DNA from: Pelovirga terrestris
GTDB taxonomy: Bacteria; Desulfobacterota; Desulfuromonadia; Desulfuromonadales; Geopsychrobacteraceae
Assembly: GCF_014773365.1 (NCBI RefSeq)
Contig: NZ_JACWUN010000021.1
Location: forward strand, 1-35,057
Direction: 5' to 3'
DNA: 35,057 nucleotides
The notes beneath the pieces were generated by a model, which ran no database searches, was not told where the DNA came from, and worked only from the letters and a program-made list of their open reading frames with translations. A program made the translations under genes and the position numbers. Shown here one piece after another: positions 31,844 to 35,057 of this stretch; within the stretch, counting starts at the first letter, position 1; each line of letters opens with the position of its first letter.

Positions 31844-33460
31844 GTGGAACAGTATCTGATTGTTAATCAACTGAACTACCCCATCATCTCCGTGTTGCTG
31901 CTGTTGCCGCTGATCGGGGCGGTGCTGGGTCTGCTGTTTAAGAGTGATAAAGCACAGCTGTGGTGGGGACTGGGGGTAACCCTCGCAACGGCCCTGGCCT
32001 CCCTGCCCCTGTATACCCGGTTCGATCGCACCACGGCCCTGTACCAGTTTGTCGAGGTGCGTCACTGGCTACCGGCGCTGGGGCTCGATTATGCGGTCGG
32101 GGTCGATGGGATCAGCGTCCTGCTGGTACTGCTGACCACCCTGGTCATGCCCTTGTGTGTGCTTTGCTCCTGGAGTTACATCAAGGAACGGATGCGTGAG
32201 TTCATGTTCGTTCTGCTGGTGATCGAAACCGCGATGATCGGCGTGTTTGTCAGCCTCAATACCCTGCTGTTTTTCCTCTTCTGGGAAGCGATGCTGATTC
32301 CCATGTACCTGATGATCGCCATCTGGGGCGGGCCGCGCAAGGATTACGCCTCGATCAAATATTTCCTTTATACCTTTGCCGGCAGTATCTTCTTTCTCGC
32401 TTCGATCATTGCTCTCTATGTCCAGACCGGCAGTTTCTTTATCCCGGAATTGATGACCCATTCCTTCAGCTTCAGCTTCCAGGTCTGGGTTTTCCTTGGT
32501 TGTGCCCTGGCATTCGCCGTCAAGGTGCCGATGTTCCCTCTGCATACCTGGTTGCCTGCCGCCCACGTGGAAGCGCCGACGGCTGGTAGTGTGATCCTCG
32601 CCAGTATCATGCTCAAGCTCGGCGGCTACGGCTTCTTACGTTTCTGCCTGCCGATGGCGCCGGAAGCGACCTGGTATTTCATGCCCTGGTTGATTGCCCT
32701 GTCACTGGTGTCGATCATCGTTGGTGGCTATCTGGCCCTGGGGCAGAGCGATATCAAAAAGCTCATCGCCTATTCCAGCGTCGGCCACATGGGCTTTGTT
32801 ACCCTGGGGATCTTCCTGCTTAATGACCAGGGGATCAAGGGGGCGATGCTGCAGATGATCAACCACGGTATCACGACCGGCGCCCTGTTTATTCTCATCG
32901 GTATCATCTACGAGCGCACCCACAGCCGCGAGATGAGCGTCAACCGTGCCCTCGGAGCAATGATGCCGGTTTACGTGCTGTTCCTCGGCATCTTCAGCCT
33001 GTCTTCCTTCGGCTTCCCCGGCACCAACAGCTTTGTCAGTGAATTCCTGGTGCTGCTTGCGGCCTTCTCCAGGTATCCGTTGGTCGGCGCCCTGGCGATT
33101 GTCGGGGCCATTCTCGCGGCGGCCTACATGCTGCGCCTGTTGCAGAGCATGGTATGGGCCGATTCTGATGGTCACGGTCACCATGACGAGGGCCATGGTG
33201 ATGGTCACGGCGACAGTCACGGTCCCATTTTAAAAGACCTGAATGCCCGGGAAATCGGGACCTTGAGCTTTTTAACCATTTTTGTTTTCTGGATCGGCTT
33301 TTATCCAACCCCGTTGCTGGAGATGATGGACGTCAGTGTGACCCACCTGATTGACCAGATCGGTACCGGATTGAATCAGGGCGGGCACGATAATCTGCAT
33401 CATGCTTTCAGCGGCCTGGGCAATAAAGTTGCCGGCCTGTTGACGACCCTGAAACCTTAA
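31844..33460 (+). CDS. nuoM: NADH-quinone oxidoreductase subunit M
   Basis: A membrane pump subunit (538 aa). Conserved elements are FFLFWEAMLIPMYLMIAIWGG with the key Glu, FAVKVPMFPLHTWLPAAHVEAP with the Lys, and IKKLIAYSSVGHMGFVTLGI. It starts at a GTG at 31844, six bases after AAGGA; a longer frame upstream runs through a palindromic repeat and is unlikely. Unusual feature: residues about 440-460 form a loop with six His and six acidic residues among Gly (DGHGHHDEGHGDGHGDSHG), a potential metal-binding insertion near the end of the antiporter core. Confidence 0.95.
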   Translation: MEQYLIVNQLNYPIISVLLLLPLIGAVLGLLFKSDKAQLWWGLGVTLATALASLPLYTRFDRTTALYQFVEVRHWLPALGLDYAVGVDGISVLLVLLTTLVMPLCVLCSWSYIKERMREFMFVLLVIETAMIGVFVSLNTLLFFLFWEAMLIPMYLMIAIWGGPRKDYASIKYFLYTFAGSIFFLASIIALYVQTGSFFIPELMTHSFSFSFQVWVFLGCALAFAVKVPMFPLHTWLPAAHVEAPTAGSVILASIMLKLGGYGFLRFCLPMAPEATWYFMPWLIALSLVSIIVGGYLALGQSDIKKLIAYSSVGHMGFVTLGIFLLNDQGIKGAMLQMINHGITTGALFILIGIIYERTHSREMSVNRALGAMMPVYVLFLGIFSLSSFGFPGTNSFVSEFLVLLAAFSRYPLVGALAIVGAILAAAYMLRLLQSMVWADSDGHGHHDEGHGDGHGDSHGPILKDLNAREIGTLSFLTIFVFWIGFYPTPLLEMMDVSVTHLIDQIGTGLNQGGHDNLHHAFSGLGNKVAGLLTTLKP

Positions 33461-33488
33461 GCTGCTAACTCCTGATTTCGGACCTTTT

Positions 33489-34913
33489 ATGGAAACCATG
33501 CTTTTTTTACCCGAACTGCTGCTGATTCTGCTTGCGCTGGTGTGCTTTTGTACCTCCCTGGGCAACAGCCCCCGAACCGGTTTTCTGCAGGGCACGGTCA
33601 TCGTTCTCTCACTTCTGGCGCTGCTTGCAACGGCAGCAACCTACCGGCAATCGGGCACCCTGTTTTTTGGCGCCTACCAGATCGACCAACTGTCACAGCT
33701 GTTCAAGCTGGTCCTTTGTGCAGGTCTTGCCTTGATCACCTGGGCAACTTCAGGCCTGCGCGGCATTGAAAAACGTCTTCATCCTGAGTATTACATGTTC
33801 CTGACGGTCAGTACCCTGGGACTGGTGATGCTATCCAGTGCGGTGGAGTTGCTGACGATCTTCCTGGCGCTGGAAATTTCGTCCTATGCCTTGTTCGTAG
33901 CTATCCCCTTCCGCCAACCGATGAACGGCCGCCAGCAATATGAAGCCAGCCTCAAGTACGTGCTCTTCGGGGCGGCGGCGTCGGGCTTGAGCCTGTTTGG
34001 TATGAGCTATATTTTCGGCCTGTCCGGCACCACCTATCTGGCTGAACTGTCACCCCTGCTGCCGGCACTGATCTCCTCACAACCACTGGCTGTAGTCGGG
34101 ATGATTCTGCTGTTATGCGGATTCTTCTACAAACTCGCCCTGTTCCCTATGCACTTCTGGACCCCTGATGTCTATCAGGGTGCCGCTAACGAAACCACCA
34201 CCTTTATTGCCACCCTGCCGAAAATCGGGGCGGTCATTCTGCTGCTGCGGCTGGTCAGTCTGGCCGGCGCTGACATCAGCCAATTAAGCTGGGCCCTGGG
34301 AATTCTGGCTGTTGCCTCCATGACCATCGGTAACCTGTCGGCCCTGGTGCAGAACGATATGAAGCGTCTGCTGGCCTACTCAAGTGTTGCCCATGCCGGA
34401 TATCTGATGCTTGGCGTTATTGCCGGCGGTATTCTGGGACATGCTGCGGCTATCTATTATGCCGTCGGTTATCTGCTGATGAACCTGGCCTGCTTTTTCG
34501 TGCTCTATCACGTGAGCAGCGACAACCGTAACCTCAATCTGAGTGACCTGAACGGTCTCTATCGGCGTGCGCCGCTACTGGCATTTGTCCTGGCTGCCGG
34601 GGTCTTCAGCCTCGCCGGGATCCCACCAACTATCGGCTTTACCGGTAAGTTTGTGCTGTTTACTTCGGCCTTTCAGCAAGGATTCTACGGACTGGTGGTC
34701 TTGGGACTGATCAATGCCGCTATTTCGATTTTCTTTTATCTCAAGATTGTCCGCGCCGCTTACCTGACCAGCACCGCCGCCGATAGTGTACCGGTCCCCA
34801 TCACATTCAGCAGCAAATTGCTGGGTCTTGGCCTGATTCTCACGATCATACTGCTGGGAGTCCTGCCGCAACAACTGCTGGCCCTGGCCAAAACGGCGGC
34901 GGCTTTTCTGTAA
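33489..34913 (+). CDS. nuoN: NADH-quinone oxidoreductase subunit N
   Basis: The third canonical pump subunit (474 aa), next to NuoK in the complex. Recognisable stretches are SAVELLTIFLALEISSYALF with the key Glu, FFYKLALFPMHFWTPDVYQG with the Lys, and MKRLLAYSSVAHAGYLMLGV. Length and helix pattern are normal. The ribosome site is weak. It is the last gene of the operon visible here. A group II intron 3' end begins 20 bases after its stop on the opposite strand, and no terminator is seen between them. Confidence 0.96.
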   Translation: METMLFLPELLLILLALVCFCTSLGNSPRTGFLQGTVIVLSLLALLATAATYRQSGTLFFGAYQIDQLSQLFKLVLCAGLALITWATSGLRGIEKRLHPEYYMFLTVSTLGLVMLSSAVELLTIFLALEISSYALFVAIPFRQPMNGRQQYEASLKYVLFGAAASGLSLFGMSYIFGLSGTTYLAELSPLLPALISSQPLAVVGMILLLCGFFYKLALFPMHFWTPDVYQGAANETTTFIATLPKIGAVILLLRLVSLAGADISQLSWALGILAVASMTIGNLSALVQNDMKRLLAYSSVAHAGYLMLGVIAGGILGHAAAIYYAVGYLLMNLACFFVLYHVSSDNRNLNLSDLNGLYRRAPLLAFVLAAGVFSLAGIPPTIGFTGKFVLFTSAFQQGFYGLVVLGLINAAISIFFYLKIVRAAYLTSTAADSVPVPITFSSKLLGLGLILTIILLGVLPQQLLALAKTAAAFL

Positions 34914-34932
34914 TAACAAACCACTCATTGCC

Positions 34933-35006
34933 ATCGGGTAGGAGGCAGGGTCGCCCCTGCCGTCCTCCCACACCACCGTACGTACGGTTCCGTATACGGC
35001 GGTTCA
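34933..35006 (-). mobile_element. Group II intron, 3' end (domains V and VI)
   Basis: On the minus strand 35003-34972 folds as domain V: ACCGCCGUAU pairs with GUACGGUGGU (10 bp), with a two-base AC bulge and a short upper stem ACG/CGU with GAAC loop. The position of the usual AGC triad reads CGC. It is followed by domain VI: a GGGAGG stem and a GCAGGG/CCCUGC stem capped by a GCGA tetraloop. An unpaired A (34939) lies six bases before the predicted 3' end (34933), which ends in AU. These are the diagnostic parts of a self-splicing intron. The maturase and 5' part lie beyond the window. Confidence 0.75.
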
Positions 35007-35057
35007 CGAAGTGTGTTGAAAACGATGGAACTGCTCTATGTAACTGAACAGTCCCGC

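Noticed and set aside
35004-35057. Minus-strand open frame entering from the right edge and ending AGLFSYIEQFHRFQHTS
   Set aside because: It could be the end of an intron maturase or another transposase, but 17 residues are too few to assign and it abuts intron domain V.

Overview
The window most likely comes from a Desulfuromonadales-type bacterium (Geobacter / Desulfuromonas / Pelobacter relatives). This is inferred from protein content, not from a database match. The main indicators are a cluster of c-type multiheme cytochromes next to an outer-membrane barrel, rubrerythrin and other diiron proteins, a NADH dehydrogenase operon without nuoEFG, and a possible selenoprotein.

Layout. 1-1165 is a graveyard of mobile DNA: the 3' end of an IS21-family element (istB plus terminal repeats) inserted in an IS4-family transposase gene, followed by a 55-bp palindrome and a truncated REP-associated (RAYT) transposase. 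1386-5950 (minus strand) is a three-gene block: beta-barrel outer-membrane protein, 10-heme cytochrome and 13-heme lipoprotein cytochrome, with a terminator behind it. It looks like a porin-cytochrome conduit for moving electrons across the outer membrane. 6444-8126 (minus) holds mscS and a DUF432-like gene. 8364-12170 (plus) holds lon, a small helical protein, a heptamer tandem repeat and trpS. 12306-15263 holds small DUF4177-like and DUF2835 proteins, a CAAX-protease-like M48 peptidase and a U32 peptidase. 15434-17031 (minus) is an oxidative-stress group: a Fur/PerR-family regulator, rubrerythrin and an exported rhodanese interrupted by an in-frame TGA. 17177-17252 is tRNA-Thr(CGT). 17629-19567 (minus) has a ferritin-like protein and a 4Fe-4S protein; 19672-23135 (plus) has a lytic transglycosylase and a chemoreceptor.

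23398-34913 (plus) is a tightly overlapped nuo operon: nuoA-B-C-D-H-I-J-K, an MrpD-like subunit, an 82-aa membrane protein, a NuoL/MrpD-like subunit, nuoM and nuoN. NuoE, F and G are absent, so electrons must enter from something other than the usual NADH module, or from one encoded elsewhere. A good promoter and a PdhR/LldR-type palindrome sit upstream. The right edge carries domains V and VI of a group II intron on the minus strand.

The most notable observations are the in-frame TGA in the rhodanese with a SECIS-like hairpin just after it; a family of near-perfect palindromes (three copies), one inside the fur terminator and one supplying the mscS stop codon; and the GntR-type operator in front of nuo.
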